64,000 nucleotides of DNA from Selaginella tamariscina (GCA_003024785.1 PUQB01000136.1:372001-436000); one strand, 5' to 3'; numbered from the stretch's first letter, positions 11,954-26,415 are shown. A program made the numbers and translations. The notes: generated by a model not told the origin, from the sequence alone.

Positions 11954-13553
11954 TGTATGTATGGATCACAAGTTTATTGATGTTTGTGACTTTTACAGGA
12001 ATTTAATATGGGTTTATTTGACTATATGATAGCCACTGATGATGGCAAATCAGATAAACTGAATGGAGGCAATGAAAAGAAGTCTTCAAACAAGAAAAAA
12101 TTAAAGAAGAAAATTATGGATGCGGAGTTCGGAGTTGTAAGGGGTGTGGACTTTAAAAACGTCCTTACGGTATGTAAAGTTAATCATGTATTATAACATA
12201 CATACGTACCCCCATAACACATAATATACATAATACTGTTTAACAGGTTGTGAATTACGATTTGCCAGAACAGTCAGCGGGTATATTCATCGAATTGGTA
12301 GAACTGGTAGAGCTGGAAATACTGGTGTAGCTGTTTCATTTGTAAGTATAATATACGCATAATACACGCTTATATGTTCAGACAATACATATTTACTACG
12401 CAGTAGATTGAACATATTGCTTTTATGTGTTTGAATGTGTTGAGTGTGTTTAAACATGTTAGGTAAGCGAAAACGATGACCAACTTATACAATCTATAGA
12501 GGAGTTCTTGTCCAGTGACAAAGAAGGTTCCAAGCGTATTCTGCCCTTCCCTACTTTCACAAAGGGCGCTGTGGAATCTCTTCGCTATACAGAGCTGAGG
12601 TATAAGCACATACACCTGTATGCAGGTATATTTGTTATAGGTGACACACTCACAGACACGCACAACACAACACACACACACACACGAGCACAAGTTAACT
12701 GTTTATGATTTGATTAGGATGTCGCTAGAAGCGTGACCAAAATAGCTATAAGAGAGGCTCGTGCGAAGGAGTTCAAAATGGAAATACTAAACTCAGACAG
12801 GTGGGATGGATATCTATTTATCATTTGTTTATTTAATGACTGTGTCTATTCTGCTCACAGATTGAAAGCACATTTTGAAGATAATCCGGCCGACTTAAGT
12901 AAGTTATATAACATAGCATTACGTTACATATTATCATATGTAAATTTATCTATATACTATATAGTTAATGTAATGTAATTGTAGTTTTACTATAATTTAG
13001 TCGTATAGTGACAATAATATTATCTGGTGCAGAACTTGTTGAAGCATGATAAAATGTTAAGTAAGCAACAGCCACCACAGCATCTTAAGTCAGTACCGGA
13101 TATTTATTGGATCCTGAGGTGGAAGCAGCTGGGAAGGCACTAAAAGCCGCCAGGGCAGCAATGGGTGATCGACAAAGGATAAATTATACAAAGAAAAGAA
13201 AGCGCTGGGAAGATGACCCTCTAAACTCTATTGGGGTACGTGTATATATGTGTTTTGGCGTGAATATTTACTACGTATGTATGTGTGACTAGTAATACAT
13301 TTGCTGACATACGTAATCTCATAGTGTGTTTAATATACTTAAACCTTCATCGGTACATATAGAACAATACACATGCATTTCTATATTCATCACATACATG
13401 CATGTAGAAACGCTGAGTCATATGTGTGTGTGTGTCGACTTCGGATTTTTGCAGAAGAAACAAAAGAGAGGTGGGAAAACCAATGGAAAGCGGCTAATGA
13501 AATTGGGGAAGCAAAAATCACATCAAAACGGAGAAAATAAATGTAAGCATTGA
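10250..13553 (+). CDS. RH16: DEAD-box RNA helicase RH16 / DDX56-Dbp9 type
   Basis: Fifteen exons: 10250-10384, 10496-10651, 10731-10820, 10898-11014, 11186-11286, 11422-11536, 11612-11743, 11804-11869, 11999-12169, 12247-12341, 12463-12599, 12718-12800, 12861-12898, 13033-13235 and 13454-13553. Motifs appear in order: Q motif ([10 protein letters not shown]), I (AKTGSGKT), Ia (PTRELCQQ), TPG, DEAD split by an intron, [17 protein letters not shown] and [10 protein letters not shown]. The lysine-rich insert before motif V and the tail [18 protein letters not shown] mark the DDX56/Dbp9/RH16 group. That group acts in nucleolar 60S ribosome assembly. The sequence has frame errors: one base short in exon 10 (near 12285), about two extra bases near 12592, and further single-base shifts near 13033 and 13110. 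All lie in otherwise perfect exons, so I treat the gene as intact in the organism. Confidence 0.88.
11893..11942. repeat. (TA)n microsatellite in RH16 intron
   Basis: An uninterrupted TA tract of about 48 bases lies directly inside the intron, a short distance after the donor site of exon 8. It is typical of the introns in this window. Confidence 0.95.
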
Positions 13554-14081
13554 ACTTGTTGAAATTAATTAACATATATAAGACATGTTATAAGTTTGAC
13601 TCACGTGAAATGTTGTTGAAAGTTATTGCAGGAGTGTGACACACTTAATTTAAAGAGTTTTGGAGAGTTATATTTACTCTAGCAGCTGACTTTATGTATG
13701 AATAGCTGCAACAGAGGTACCTTTTGTTTTCTCTAATATATCTACTAGCCTTTATGGGCTTCTTTTTTTCATTCAATATTGAAGTGCGTTTTCCTGTGAA
13801 CAAAGAAGAGCAAGTTAGATGTGTGTGTGTTTGTGTTTGCGCGTGTGTTTGTGTATGTATCTGTGTTCTTTTGTGTGTTGATTTGCAAAGATTTTAATAT
13901 AACATAATCTCTCTCTCTCACACACACACAGCGTTGTAGCTATATACTTATTAGATTTCTGCTCTTCATTATACAAGACATATAACACATCGTACACACG
14001 CCAGACTACTCGCACACACAACGACATTGTGTGTGTGTGTGCTGTGTATGCTGTGTATACACATACACACATAAGTTTTAC
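13554..14081. other. Intergenic region between convergent genes
   Basis: This is the 3' side of both the RH16-like gene and the DUF688 gene. It is mostly CA/GT and GA microsatellite sequence. A short last exon of the DUF688 gene could hide here, because the exon ending at 14082 finishes at a splice donor and not a stop. Confidence 0.5.
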
Positions 14082-14938
14082 CTCTGAGTATCTTAGATGG
14101 TCGGGTCTAAGTTGACGAGATTTAACAGTAGCCTCCCATTTTATATTCTTCTCTTGAGGCACAGGCAGAGCTTTCCATAGCCAAGGCTGAGAAGGAGACT
14201 TGGGCGGCAATAGAGCACCGTTGGATCTCGCTGGGGACTGAAGATCAACGGCATTTCTAGGCAAGTTATTCGTAGTTGACCACCGTTGACCAGATCAACG
14301 GCTGGGGACCGATCGTACAGCGAAGGAGAATATACTCCGTAGTTGTACGTATTTTCAGATCGAGTATTTCTCCTTTCTGAGGGGGAATACACTCCGTTTG
14401 TGTACGTATGCTCTGGAGGTTTGTAGTTTTCCGGGAACCCAAGGAAGCCGTTGGATTTGTCTCCATGAGAGCCGTTGGATTTGAGATTCCTAGGAGATGC
14501 TGATGTACACGTGTACGGCTCGTGGTTCCGCTTACGTGGACTTGGCTGCTCGAAGTCTGTATCGCAGTCGTAGAAGGATTCGAGGTCATTTTGAGAATTT
14601 TTGTTTGGCGATTTCATCTTGCTCCAGCGTGGCTTTCTTCCGTCCTCTGTTTCAGTTTCAGAATCCTGCCACACATGTAAGTATTTTGTATATACGACGT
14701 GTGTATATATGTATTATTGTGTGTAATATATGCATTGTTTTCATGACGTCCCATGTGCATATGTTTACAGGTCTGCATGACTAGAGCTTAGCGGAAAGTA
14801 CGTCTTTGAGTCTTTGTCTATTGTGTGTGTGTGTTGTGTGTGTGAGAGAGAGAGAGAGAGAGATCATGAGCTAGTCAAAAGATGCTGGGAAAAGCTGACT
14901 TGGTATCAGGTACTCACATTATATGTATGTATGTATCT

Positions 14939-14973
<35 letters not shown>

Positions 14974-16276
14974 GCTTGCACACGTATACTGTCATGCATA
15001 CATGCGTGTGAATAGTTAACGTACCTCGTGCTTGATTGTCAGGTTGCCATTGACCTTCTTAACAAGTACACTGGTACGAAACTCATCTGACGCAAACCTG
15101 TTGTTATTGCGATCACTGGAGCGTTTAAGTCTGGAAGAAGGATAGTTCGAACGCAGGTGTTTGAATGCAGACGTGAAGCTGAGAGAGAGAAGCCACACGC
15201 TTTCAGGGTGAAGAAATCCTCGTCGTGCCGGATATTCCTCCCCTTCTTGTGGGATATTCCTCCTCCCCCTCCCGCGAACTTGTATTGGAAAGCCTGTATT
15301 CTCTCCACGCTTGCTGAGACTTGCTTCCTGGGACTGCTGCTGCTTGGACTTCTGGTGGTTATACGGTGGTTCAATGCGTCGGAATGTATACCCCGGTCTA
15401 CAGAATTCAACACAAGGTAACATGTTTATACTTTCATACATACACACATATGCACATACACATACATAGAACACACACATAACTAAGAACTATAATTAGT
15501 TCAAAAACGACATGCTAAACATCACTATGCAGTCTCTCTCTCTCTCTCTCTAGAGAGAGACAGAGAGAGAGACACACACACACACATACACGCATGAACA
15601 CATGATTGATGTATGTATGTGTACTTACATGTTAATTGGCCATTATGGTGAGGTACCAAAGGGGAAGAGAAGGGAGAGGAGGAAGCAGATTCATCAGCCA
15701 TGGCCTTAGCAGCAGGAAGAAACCTCTGAAGTATGAAATCTCTGGCCCCGGGATCATTCCATGAGGACGAAGAAGAAGAAGAAGCATTATTGTTCACCTT
15801 GAACTCACAGCTCACCTGTGGCCGGCACCTGCTCATCGAGAACACCTCGAATGAGTCATCCTCGTGTGGATCTACATATTCTTCAGAGGAGGGGCCCTTC
15901 GTTTGAACAGCTCGCCCAGGGAGGTCTGTTGCTTACTGTTCCTCCTGAACTGTTCGTGTTTTACCCAGTCTCCTATCTACAGGATCTGCTCGGACTGTTC
16001 TCCCGGGAGGCAACGACGGAGACGGACTCCCGTAGAAACTCGGTGATGGGCATTCCAGCTTGGGCCTCCCCGGTGTCCGCTCCCACACAAACGGGACCGC
16101 TCCAGGGCTCTCGTCGAGCCCCATCCAGGGACTTGCTCAGCCTCCTGCATTCTGCTATGCTCGTCTTCTGAGGAGGAACCTGTGGACTCAATACAGAGGT
16201 TTTGCAGGTTCTTCCTCACTGAGATGAGCGGTGCATTCAAGTCCAGCTTCTTCTCCTGCTCCCTGGACAACACCAT
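14082..16276 (-). CDS. DUF688 family plant protein
   Basis: Exons are 15629-16276, 15025-15397 and 14082-14665; the 3' terminus is not located. The start is ATG at 16276 (MVLSREQEKKLDLNAPLISV). The first exon holds VPFVWERTPGRPKLE with proline-rich LPPGR nearby, then GARDFILQRFLPAAKAMA. The last exon holds LLPPKSPSQPWLWKALP. This order (PF-x-WE-x-x-PG-x-PK, RDFI-x-x-RFLPAAKAM, PKSPS-x-W) is that of the plant DUF688 family, whose function is unknown. The protein looks intrinsically disordered, with poly-Ser and Pro-rich parts. At least three frame changes occur within exons (near 16130, 15960 and 15250), again of single-base type. Confidence 0.72.
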
Positions 16277-16502
16277 TGAAGAGGTACTATAAAAGTTCGA
16301 TGTAGATCCTAGAAGTCATATATACATGTTCAGAAGGAGGTCCCTGTATACAAAGACATATATATCGTTATCTTACATTTACATATTCTCACATATATAA
16401 TGAGAATTTATTGTTTATATAGAACCTTAAACAGGATTGCACTACGGAATTGGAACCATAGCTGCTCGGTTTAGCTCTTCCCCGGGTAAAGTATATATAT
16501 AA

Positions 16503-16533
<31 letters not shown>

Positions 16534-19500
16534 ACACAGAAAGAGTGTGACGAGATACATCCATATACAGGACTCTAGAAGACAATTCATGCCTTGCGTA
16601 TATTCTCCGCGGTCATCATAAGTGATTCTCTGTTTTGGTAAGTTTTTCTACTGGTGAAAAGGATGCATGCAATATGTATTCTATGTTTGTAAAGCATTTT
16701 ACAAACATAGAATATATACTTAGATTAGTTTATATATAGATATATATATATATATATGTAATATTAATAGCGTTAAATACGGGAAGGGGATATGTATTAA
16801 TGACGTGCATATGCTGTTCTGAGTATTTGTCATAGTGGTCGCTTATCTTTGCAGATGTACAGTTTGTAACCTCTTACTAATTATTTGTGAAAAGATATTT
16901 TAGATTGTGATCTTTTACCAGACGTTTATTTCAACCGAGAATTATCTTACCAACTGTTTAAACTATTCACCGTTATCTTAAAGTATAACTTAACTATGTG
17001 TATGTGTGTGTGTGTGTGTGTGTGCGTGTGCGTGTGTGTTTATAGAGACAGATAAACTTTTGTTGCATTTTTGTCTTAGACAGTATAAGACAACACACAC
17101 AACTTATATAAAGAACTATATATACCTTGAATTGGACATAGTGCTTTATAGTATATAAACAGCTAGATGTGCTATATAAAATGTACACTTCCAAATAATA
17201 TAATATAATTTTAACTATATAATAATGTGATATAGCTTTGGACATTGCAGCATGTGACAGCCTTCTCTGTGTCTAATTAGTTTAGGTGCATGCCATTGTC
17301 AAACTATTAAATTATTATTAATTTAACTAATTAACTTAAATTTTTTTATTATTATATAAAATATAAATTTAATTGAGAATCATAAAGATCGCTGCTATTA
17401 TTGCTAGCTATTTGACCTACAAGTTGAGCCTTTAAAGTCAAGCCTTAACAAAAACATTATATATGTGTTCTGTGGGTGTGTGTATATGTACGTATGTACG
17501 TACGTATGGATGTGTGTACACGCGCACACATACACATACGGGAATCTAAATGAGTGCCACGTTGAAATTGATTGTTGCTTCGTCGGTAATTCCCATTATT
17601 AAGAAATTAACTAATATTTTTTAGAAATGAATGATTTTTAACTTATGTTTGACATCAGGCATATAGAACATTCTATTTTAATAGTTAAATATTTAAATTA
17701 TTTGTTACTCTAATTAATTTACATTTGCAGTAATTAGATTTTATTAAATTAAAATTAAAATTTATATTTCCTGCATTAAAACATTCATGCATAATATTTA
17801 TATTTTAATATATAGTTCATTAATTTATCCAACAATATATAAATCTATTTTAAATTTCTATTACTTGAATTAATAGGCCTGTGGTGAAGTTTCACTTTAA
17901 TGATGTATTTTTTTATTATTTAAATTTTTAAAAATTTATATATTTTATATTTAAGAAAAACCCTTAGTCGAATATAATTTATTAAATAATTATTTAAATA
18001 ATAAAAATATAAGTAAGCCTTGTGCATTTGGTAAACATACTATACCTGGAATATTCCCCCGTTCTTTCCTCAGGACGTTTGATAACCTCTGCCGTCCATC
18101 TGTCACTCTACTCTGCCCTTTCTGTCCATTATATATATATATATATATAATATATATATCATTTTAAAAGTTATATATTGTAGATGGTCTTTATAATTTA
18201 TAGTGATGAATGTATGAATTTGAAACTGGAATGCCACACACACACACACACACACTCATGTGTAATTAAGAAAAATATCGATAACATTGCATATGAATAT
18301 CATGTACTTATGTTTGTGTCTTTATACTTAAGTGTGCATAAACATAAACATATATTAAGTAAAACGAATTAGAATTCTCATTCATAAAAGTTGTTCATAA
18401 CTCCAAATTTAAATCATCCTATAACTTTTTTTTAACTAGTAATTTTAATGTATTAAGGTACATTACAAATATTAAGAATCTTACTTAATAATTAATAAGG
18501 TTAAATAATATAGTTAATAGTTCTTTTGTTTTAAGTATATGCTTTGTATTTCGTTAAAGATTCTAATATATTTTATAATGAATAATAGTATTGTGGGTAA
18601 ATATGTTAAAAATTAAAAAAGAAAAATTTCTAACATTCTTAATAATATAATAATAATAAAATGGTCTGAACGAGTAAATACAAAATTGTTAATTTGAATT
18701 ATTTGTTGTCACAACCCTTTAATGTGAATAGTATTATATTGTGTATAATAATTTATACATATGTATGTTATTTATTTAACTCATTTTGTATGGAATAATC
18801 ATCGATTTTTTTTATTAATAATTAATAATGATAATATCTGAAATTTTTTTCTTTTTTTCTAAAGTTTCAATACGAATTCCTTTGTGTCTATTATTCGAAT
18901 TGTAGTTTTCATACGTCAATTTTACAAGAATATTTTAAGGAAACAGTTTAATGGTAAAAAAAATTATATTTTTTATAATCATGAAACTCCATAAAAAATA
19001 CATGTTTTTGTGCCTAAATATGTATATTTACATTCATATAAAAGGTATATGTATATAAAAATGTAAAATAAAAATAACTTTTATTTCATAATAACATGTG
19101 ATATTATAAATAAAAGACAAAAGTATTTATTAAAATAACCTTGAAGTTGTTTAACATGTTTTATAAATTCTTGATAAAGTGAAATTTTAAAATGTTTTAT
19201 AAGATTATTAATAAAGAAACTAGAGGAAAATTATGTAAATGTAAAATAACATTAATCATTATTAAAACTAATTCATGTAGTGGTTTTAGGTTTCTTTATA
19301 TCGTTAAAACATTTTACATTCAAAATATATTAAAAAAAATCTTCAATTTGAAAAAAATTGTATAAGGTATTATATATTTAAACCTATATGTAATATATAT
19401 ATATAGTGTATATAATTTTAATGTATTGTATAAATACTGAAAATAATGAAGATATTGTTATTTTTTTTAATGAAGTTACATATATATAAAATTTGAAATT

Positions 19501-20647
19501 TATTAGACTTAATTTATAAGTTCAAAACCTTTTTCATTAATAAATTTCACATATCCTTTAAAAATAATTAAATAACATATTTATATGCTCTTTAAATAAT
19601 TTACAATTATACATGTATTAACTTCGTTGTAGAACTATAAATATTAATAAATTAAAATACATATTGAGTATGCTTAAATTTCAATATAATTTTTAATTGA
19701 AATTTTAAAATATTTTAATATAATTTACTTTAACAACAATTTGTATAATTAGAAAAAAACACAAAAATTATTACACAAGTTAATTCCAACAACATATATT
19801 TTTTTTTAATCTTTATATTCATTTTTCTTATTTGTTATTTATTTTTAAGTGAAACCTTATACAAAGTATTTTTAGTTATACATTAAATTTCTGTTATATT
19901 CATGATTCTAATAATCAAAATATTTATTATATATTATATGTTTATTAATAAAAGAAAATTGTTTATGTTACCTTAATATCACAAGTTATATTAACATAAA
20001 ATATACTTCTTTTTTTATTTACACTTACTCCAAATGCAAATACATATTTAAAAATAATACCTAATTATAAATTTAGACTTTACTAAATGTATATAAATAA
20101 TAATTACTTTTAAAGTATATATTTATATACCTTCTATTGCAACTTAAAATTTCTCAATGTAAAGTATATTTTAAATATGATATATTAATATACATTTATG
20201 ATCTTCTATATGTATAGTATTACAAAAGTTTTAATATTACATTTGCAATTATCTTAAATTTACTTAAAGTTTCTCAATATTTAATATTTTAAAAGGATGT
20301 TAGATCAAAATAGTGGAATCTAACGTATTAATGACAATTAAATGTTCAAAAGTACTTTAAATTTAATCCTTTAATTAATGAATTAAAATTTATTATTAAA
20401 GTATAATTAATTTAAATTATAACTAATAATTTGATTTTACTTACTTTAGTTACTTATCTAATTCATTTAAAAGTATAAATTTCAAGTAAGAATAATAATC
20501 AGAGCTACCCAGCAAAGCCCTAACAGTCATTAATCTGATGCGCTGTATAACCGACCTAAAACCAGAGCGTCTCCAATAGACCTAGGAACAGAGCATTTTC
20601 AACAGCCCTAAGGCTTAGGGTTTTTGCTGCCAGAAAGCAAGGCGGCG
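16277..20647. other. Long AT-rich intergenic region upstream of Snu114
   Basis: I find no convincing exon. The stretch is extremely AT-rich with microsatellites near 16495-16530, 17008-17035 and 18130-18158. From about 18020 to the gene it has an inverted, diverged copy at 42394-44130. A telo-box-like pair (gccctaaggcttagggttttt) sits at 20605-20625, 23 bases before the ATG. Confidence 0.6.
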
Positions 20648-22903
20648 ATGGACGACAGCTTGTACGATGAGTTCGGCAACTACATCGGCCCCGAAATCGA
20701 GTCGGAGGATGAGCAATCTGACGAGGAGGAGGAGCAACAGCAGCGGATTCCATCAGGTATGTGTATGCGTTGTGTGCGAACCTGGGCATGCGTGGTTGTG
20801 TGTAAAACTGCGTTTTGTAGCTGCATTTGTGTATGTGTGTGTGGCTGTGTGTATGTGTTTTGTTGGGTTAACTTATCATCGAAGAATCCAAGCAGATGGG
20901 AATGGCTACCATCAAGGCGACGAGCTCCTTGATGGTCCAGAAGACATGGAAACAGAGAATGCCATTGTTCTTGCCGAGGACAAGAAGTATTACCCAACAG
21001 CCATGGAGGTACCAATACATATACACAGTATAGGGTTAGTATTACTATACTGGAAATGGGTTTACACAGGTCTATGGGGAAGGTGTGGAACACTTGTCAT
21101 GGATGAAGATGCACAACCCCTTGAAGAACCCATCATCAAGCCTGTCCGTGCAAAGAAATTCGAAGTCGCATCAAGGTTTGTATATCTGTGAGAGTATCAC
21201 ACGCATGTATATCTGCGAGAGCTTAAGATGGTGTATGCGTGTCTCTCTCTAGCTATATAAAGTCATGAATAGCAACCACTTGATACGCCTTGTGCATGTT
21301 TACATAGTTTGGTCTCGGTTATGTGTGTTTGTGCGTCTTACGTATATGTGGACAGGGAAGGAGTCCGGACTTTTGTCTCGACGGAATTCATGCTTGGGCT
21401 GATGAGCAACCCGGGATTAGTTCGGAACGTTGCATTGGTGGGCCATATTCAACACGGTAAAACTCTTTTAATGGACATGTTAGTCGAACAAACACACGAC
21501 ATGAAGACTCTCGATCCCAATTCCGAGAAACATTTAAGGTATTACCTATACATGTGTATCTCTGTATGCACTTTATCTATCTACATATTATATGAGCTCT
21601 ATGTATGAAATTATCTTTATACGGTCTTTGTTACATAGATACACAGATACTCGTATTGATGAACAGGAGAGGCAGATTTCTATAAGGCTATGCCTATGTC
21701 CCTGGTACTTGAAGATAGCTCTGGCAAGTCTTATCTATGTAATATCATGGACACTCCCGGTCATGTAAACTTTTCGGATGAGATGACTGCTGCTCTTCGT
21801 CTTGCTGATGGTGCTGTCATTGTTGTCGATGCTGTTGAAGGCTCAATGGTGTGTAATGTATAGATGCACATACATATATAGCGTAATATGATACATCAAA
21901 ATCAATGTGTTACTATATATATATAATGTTATGGTAACACTTGTTGATATATCTGCAGGTAAACACAGAAAGGTCTATCAAACATGCAATAAGCGAAGGA
22001 CTTCCTATAGTCGTTGTCATCAATAAGGTACCCGGCTAAGATCTAATTAGTATATTTCTGTGCTCACGCAGAGGTGCATGCACGTACTACAATCACTTGC
22101 GTATGATATGTTTGATCCTATGTACATGTACATGCATTACATGCATGCAGATGTGTGTGTGTGGGCGCGATGTATACTGAGTTGTTGCTTTTTGTGTAGA
22201 TGGACAGACTAATTACGGAACTAAAATTACCACCAACAGACGCATATTATAAGCTCAAGCACATAATAGAGGAGATAAACACCTACATAGGCACCATCTC
22301 AACAGGTATCACAATAGATCCGGACTTGGAAACATTTGTTTTGCCAGTGCAACTGCCGGGTGGTCATTCACACTGTTGTCATTTGCGAAACTGTATGTGA
22401 AACTACACGGCATACAATTCGACGCAGAGAAGTTTGCTAGTAAACTGTGGGGTGACTATTACTATCACCCTGATTCAAGGACTTTCAAGAGAAAACCTCC
22501 TCCCGGTGGTAGTGAACGTGCGTTCGTACAGTTCATATTGGAGCCTCTCTACAAGGTATGCCGCTGTTTGTGTGTGTACATAAGTTTTTGTTAGATTATA
22601 AGTGTATGAATGTTATATAATGTTGATGAATATATATTAACACATTAATGTATTATAGATCTATAGCCAACTTATAGGCGAGCACAAGAAGAGTGTGGAG
22701 ACAGTATTGGATGAATTAGGTGTTAAACTAAGCAATGCAGCTTACAAATTAAACGTTAAGCCACTCCTTAAACTCGCATGCAGTTCAATATTCGGCTCTG
22801 CTACAGGCTTTACGGACATGCTCGTAAAGCATATTCCCTCTGCTCGTGCTGCAGCTGCTAGCAAAGTCCAGCATATTTACACGGGTCCACAGGAGGTATA
22901 TAT

Positions 22904-22934
<31 letters not shown>

Positions 22935-25900
22935 ATTACAATACTATTAGTATATGATGATCATTTTGCACATATACTAAAGATATATATATATTCATGA
23001 TAATTTATAGAAAAAACACTAGTTTCCATATTGTATAGTTTAAGTTAAATATGTCCTTAAGTCATATTTGAATAATGGTCTACGCAGATTAGTACATATA
23101 TAGTATAACCTAACATATAGTATAATACATGTATATTGCTTACTTAAATGTGTATTTTATTAGGACTCGAAAATTGCGAAGTCTATAAGCGAGTGTGATG
23201 CGAAAGGACCGTTAATGGTTAATGTAACCAAGCTATATCCCAAAAGTGACTGCAGTGTATTTGATTCTTTTGGAAGAGTGTTCAGTGGAACAATATCCAC
23301 TGGCCAAAAAGTTCGCGTTTTGGGTGAAGGATATTCTCCAGTAAGTTTATATATAACCATTTCTACACCTATACACTTATATACATGGATGTTCTCTTAT
23401 CTAAAATTATATACACAACACAACAAAGCACGTGTAATTGTACACGTACAGTATTCTGATAAGATTAAAGTGCTGATAAAAACATTGTTATACAGGATGA
23501 CGAGGAAGATATGGCTGTGAAGGAGGTGACCAAGTTGTGGATATACCAGGTACATATATGCGTATATACCATATTTATAATCCTATGTGAATCAACATAA
23601 CACTAAACTTGTAATTACGATTGACAGGCAAGATACAGAATAGCAGTTAGCAAAGCGCCTGCAGGTTGCTGGGTACTTATTGAAGGAGTTGATGCATCTA
23701 TCATGAAAACAGCCACACTTTGTCCGGAGTTTCTTAACGAGGATGTATACATATTCCGTCCTTTGAAGTTCAACACGTTATCAGTGGTATGCATTTATGA
23801 TATATGTGTGTACATGCCTTTGTATATTATGTAAATCTATAGATTCATATATGTATTCAATTCACTGCTGCAGGTGAAAACAGCAACAGAGCCTTTGAAC
23901 CCCAGTGAGCTTCCAAAGATGGTGGAGGGTTTAAGGAAGATTAGCAAGAGTTATCCGCTTGCGATAACCAAGGTTGAAGAATCTGGCGAGCATACGATCT
24001 TGGTACCGGTGAGGTATTCTTGGATTCAATTATGAAGGATCTAAGAGAGCTTTATTCTGAAGTCGAAGTCAAGGTATGTTTAACTTCTTTACTATGTAAC
24101 TATGTAACTACACTTCATATAATGGACCATGCTAGTTACCAGTCTTTAATAGTTTTTAGTGTGTATTTATGTTGTACTAATATATGGTGTGTAGTATCTG
24201 CCATTTATGTGTCTATATTTATATTCACACATACACTAGACAGTTACATGTTATACGTATGCTATTGTACTTGATAGTCAGTGATATACTCTATAATCAT
24301 GTACTTACGTAGAAGCATACGATTTAATTAATTATGTACACTGTTCAGGTGGCAGATCCGGTGGTATCTTTCTGTGAAACAGTGGTAGAGTCCTCTTCTC
24401 TAAAATGCTTTTCTGAAACACCCAACAAGAAGAACAAACTTACTATGGTGAGTATTACATTGTATTTATGTTTTATAACCGAGACATTATATAACGTTGA
24501 GTAGGATACTGTATTTCAATGTTTATAGCATTAATTTACGTGTATATTCTACAGATTGCTGAGCCACTAGAGAAAGGACTGGCTGAGAATATTGAAAACG
24601 GGGACGTTTGCATAGATTGGCCTAGTGCTCAAATTGGACGATTTTTCAAGGAAAGATATCAGTGGGATACACTGGCTGCTCGCTCTATATGGGCATTTGG
24701 TCCGGATAAGCAGGTGTGTGTGTGTGTGTGTCGCGCGTATGTGTATGCCCGGTTTGGGCATCTGTTAAACATATAACTGATACCAGTTTGGTTGCTCCAT
24801 CTCTCTGTGTTGATCATTATATGCTGTACTTTATTAGTGTCAGTATACTTATTATCATATATATGATCTATATTATCCAGGGGCCAAATATATTATTGGA
24901 CGATTTTGCCAAGCCAAGTAAATAAGCACCTTCTGGGAGCTGTGAAGGATTCCATTGTGCAGGGGTAAGTTCTACTGAATGGCTAATTATATAAAAACAC
25001 ACAGACACACAATAAACTGAATACGAAGTTAGAGATAGTAAATATAACAATCTGCAGGTTTCAATGGGGTGCACGTGAGGGACCTTTATGTGATGAGCCG
25101 ATTAGGAACGTGAAGTTTAAGTTACTGGATGCCACAATTGCACCAGAGCCTTTGCACCGTGGAGGTGGTCAGATAATCCCGACAGCTCGGCGTGTTGCAT
25201 ATTCTGCCTTTCTCATGGCCACCCCACGCTTGATGGAACCTGTTTACTACGTTGAGGTGTGTATACATATACATACCACATGAACAAATGTAGATACGTG
25301 TGTTTAATATACACGCTATACATATATAGACAAGAATATAAAAAAAAAATAACTAAGCTTGAAATGCATTAACATATCAAGTGTTTATATTTCAGATACA
25401 AACTCCTGCTGACTGTGTCTCCGCAATCTATACTGTGCTCTCTCGCAGGCGTGGATTTGTTACAAGTGACACTCCAAAACCTGGAACTCCTGCTTACATT
25501 GTCAAGGTACCACACTGTGTGTGTGGTGTGTGTGTGTGTGTGTACCCATGAATTAGTCTATAATAACTTACATATACATATATAGAAGTATTTTGAATTA
25601 TATAAATGATAACATATGTCGCTATGAGCTTTATTTGATATATAAAGCTATAGTATTGATCTAATCATAATATATTATAAATATATGTCTATATATAGAG
25701 ACAGACAGACAGACGCACACATACAAATATCTCGTTTGTGTTTAATTATATGAAAAACATTGATATCCCATATATCTGCGAGTCACTGTATTATAGAATT
25801 TTCATTCTGTGTGTATACTTTACAAAGTCACACAGACTCTATGTATAAAGTATATCAGTTATGTATATATTACTATCACATTAAATGTGCATATGTTTTG

Positions 25901-26415
25901 CAGGCATTTTTACCTGTGATAGAGTCATTCGGGTTTTGAGACGGATTTGAGGTATCACACACAGGGACAAGCCTTCTGTTTATCTGTGTTCGATCACTGG
26001 TCAATAGTTCCTGGTGATCCACTGGACAAATCCGTTGCCCTGCGTCCCTCGAACCGGCACCTGTTCAGCACCTCGCCAGAGAGTTTATGGTTAAAACCCG
26101 TCGTAGAAAGGTATGTAATCATTCTTTTTGTGTGTTGTGTGTGTGTACATAAGCGTATGTTATGGAAAGAACGTTTTCAGACATTTGATTTTGCTCTAAG
26201 ATGCTGGTATATATATATATAGAGAGAGAGAGAGGGAGAGAGAGATGGAGACAGAGAGGCAGAGAGAGGGAGGGAGGGAGAGAAGTAGTCGTTTTATTTG
26301 ATGTTTATTTGGTTAACAGGGGATGAGTGAGGATGTGAGTATAAACAAGTTCTTTGATGACCCGATGTTGTACGAGATGGCACGGCACGATACGGAATTG
26401 CAGCAGATACTTTAG
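20648..26415 (+). CDS. SNU114: U5 snRNP GTPase Snu114 / EFTUD2 (116 kDa), 19 exons
   Basis: Exons: 20648-20756, 20896-21008, 21070-21175, 21356-21538, 21639-21848, 21959-22027, 22200-22555, 22659-22895, 23164-23340, 23496-23549, 23638-23786, 23874-24073, 24349-24447, 24555-24713, 24881-24964, 25058-25256, 25396-25506, 25904-26110 and 26320-26415 (TAG). After an acidic head ([20 protein letters not shown]) comes an EF-2-like G domain with G1 GHIQHGKT, G3 DTPGHVNF and G4 NK|MD split by an intron. Later come [29 protein letters not shown] and the tail [16 protein letters not shown]. Snu114 controls the helicase Brr2 during spliceosome activation and disassembly. Seven single-base homopolymer faults break the frame (near 21090, 21684, 22325, 24003, 24903, 25935 and 26047). 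Each is repaired conceptually by one base and the introns are intact, so sequencing error is more likely than decay. Confidence 0.93.

Noticed and set aside
20648..26415. Snu114 as a pseudogene
   Set aside because: Frame breaks are all one-base homopolymer changes. Motifs, 19 exons and splice sites are intact, and other conserved genes in the window show the same fault.
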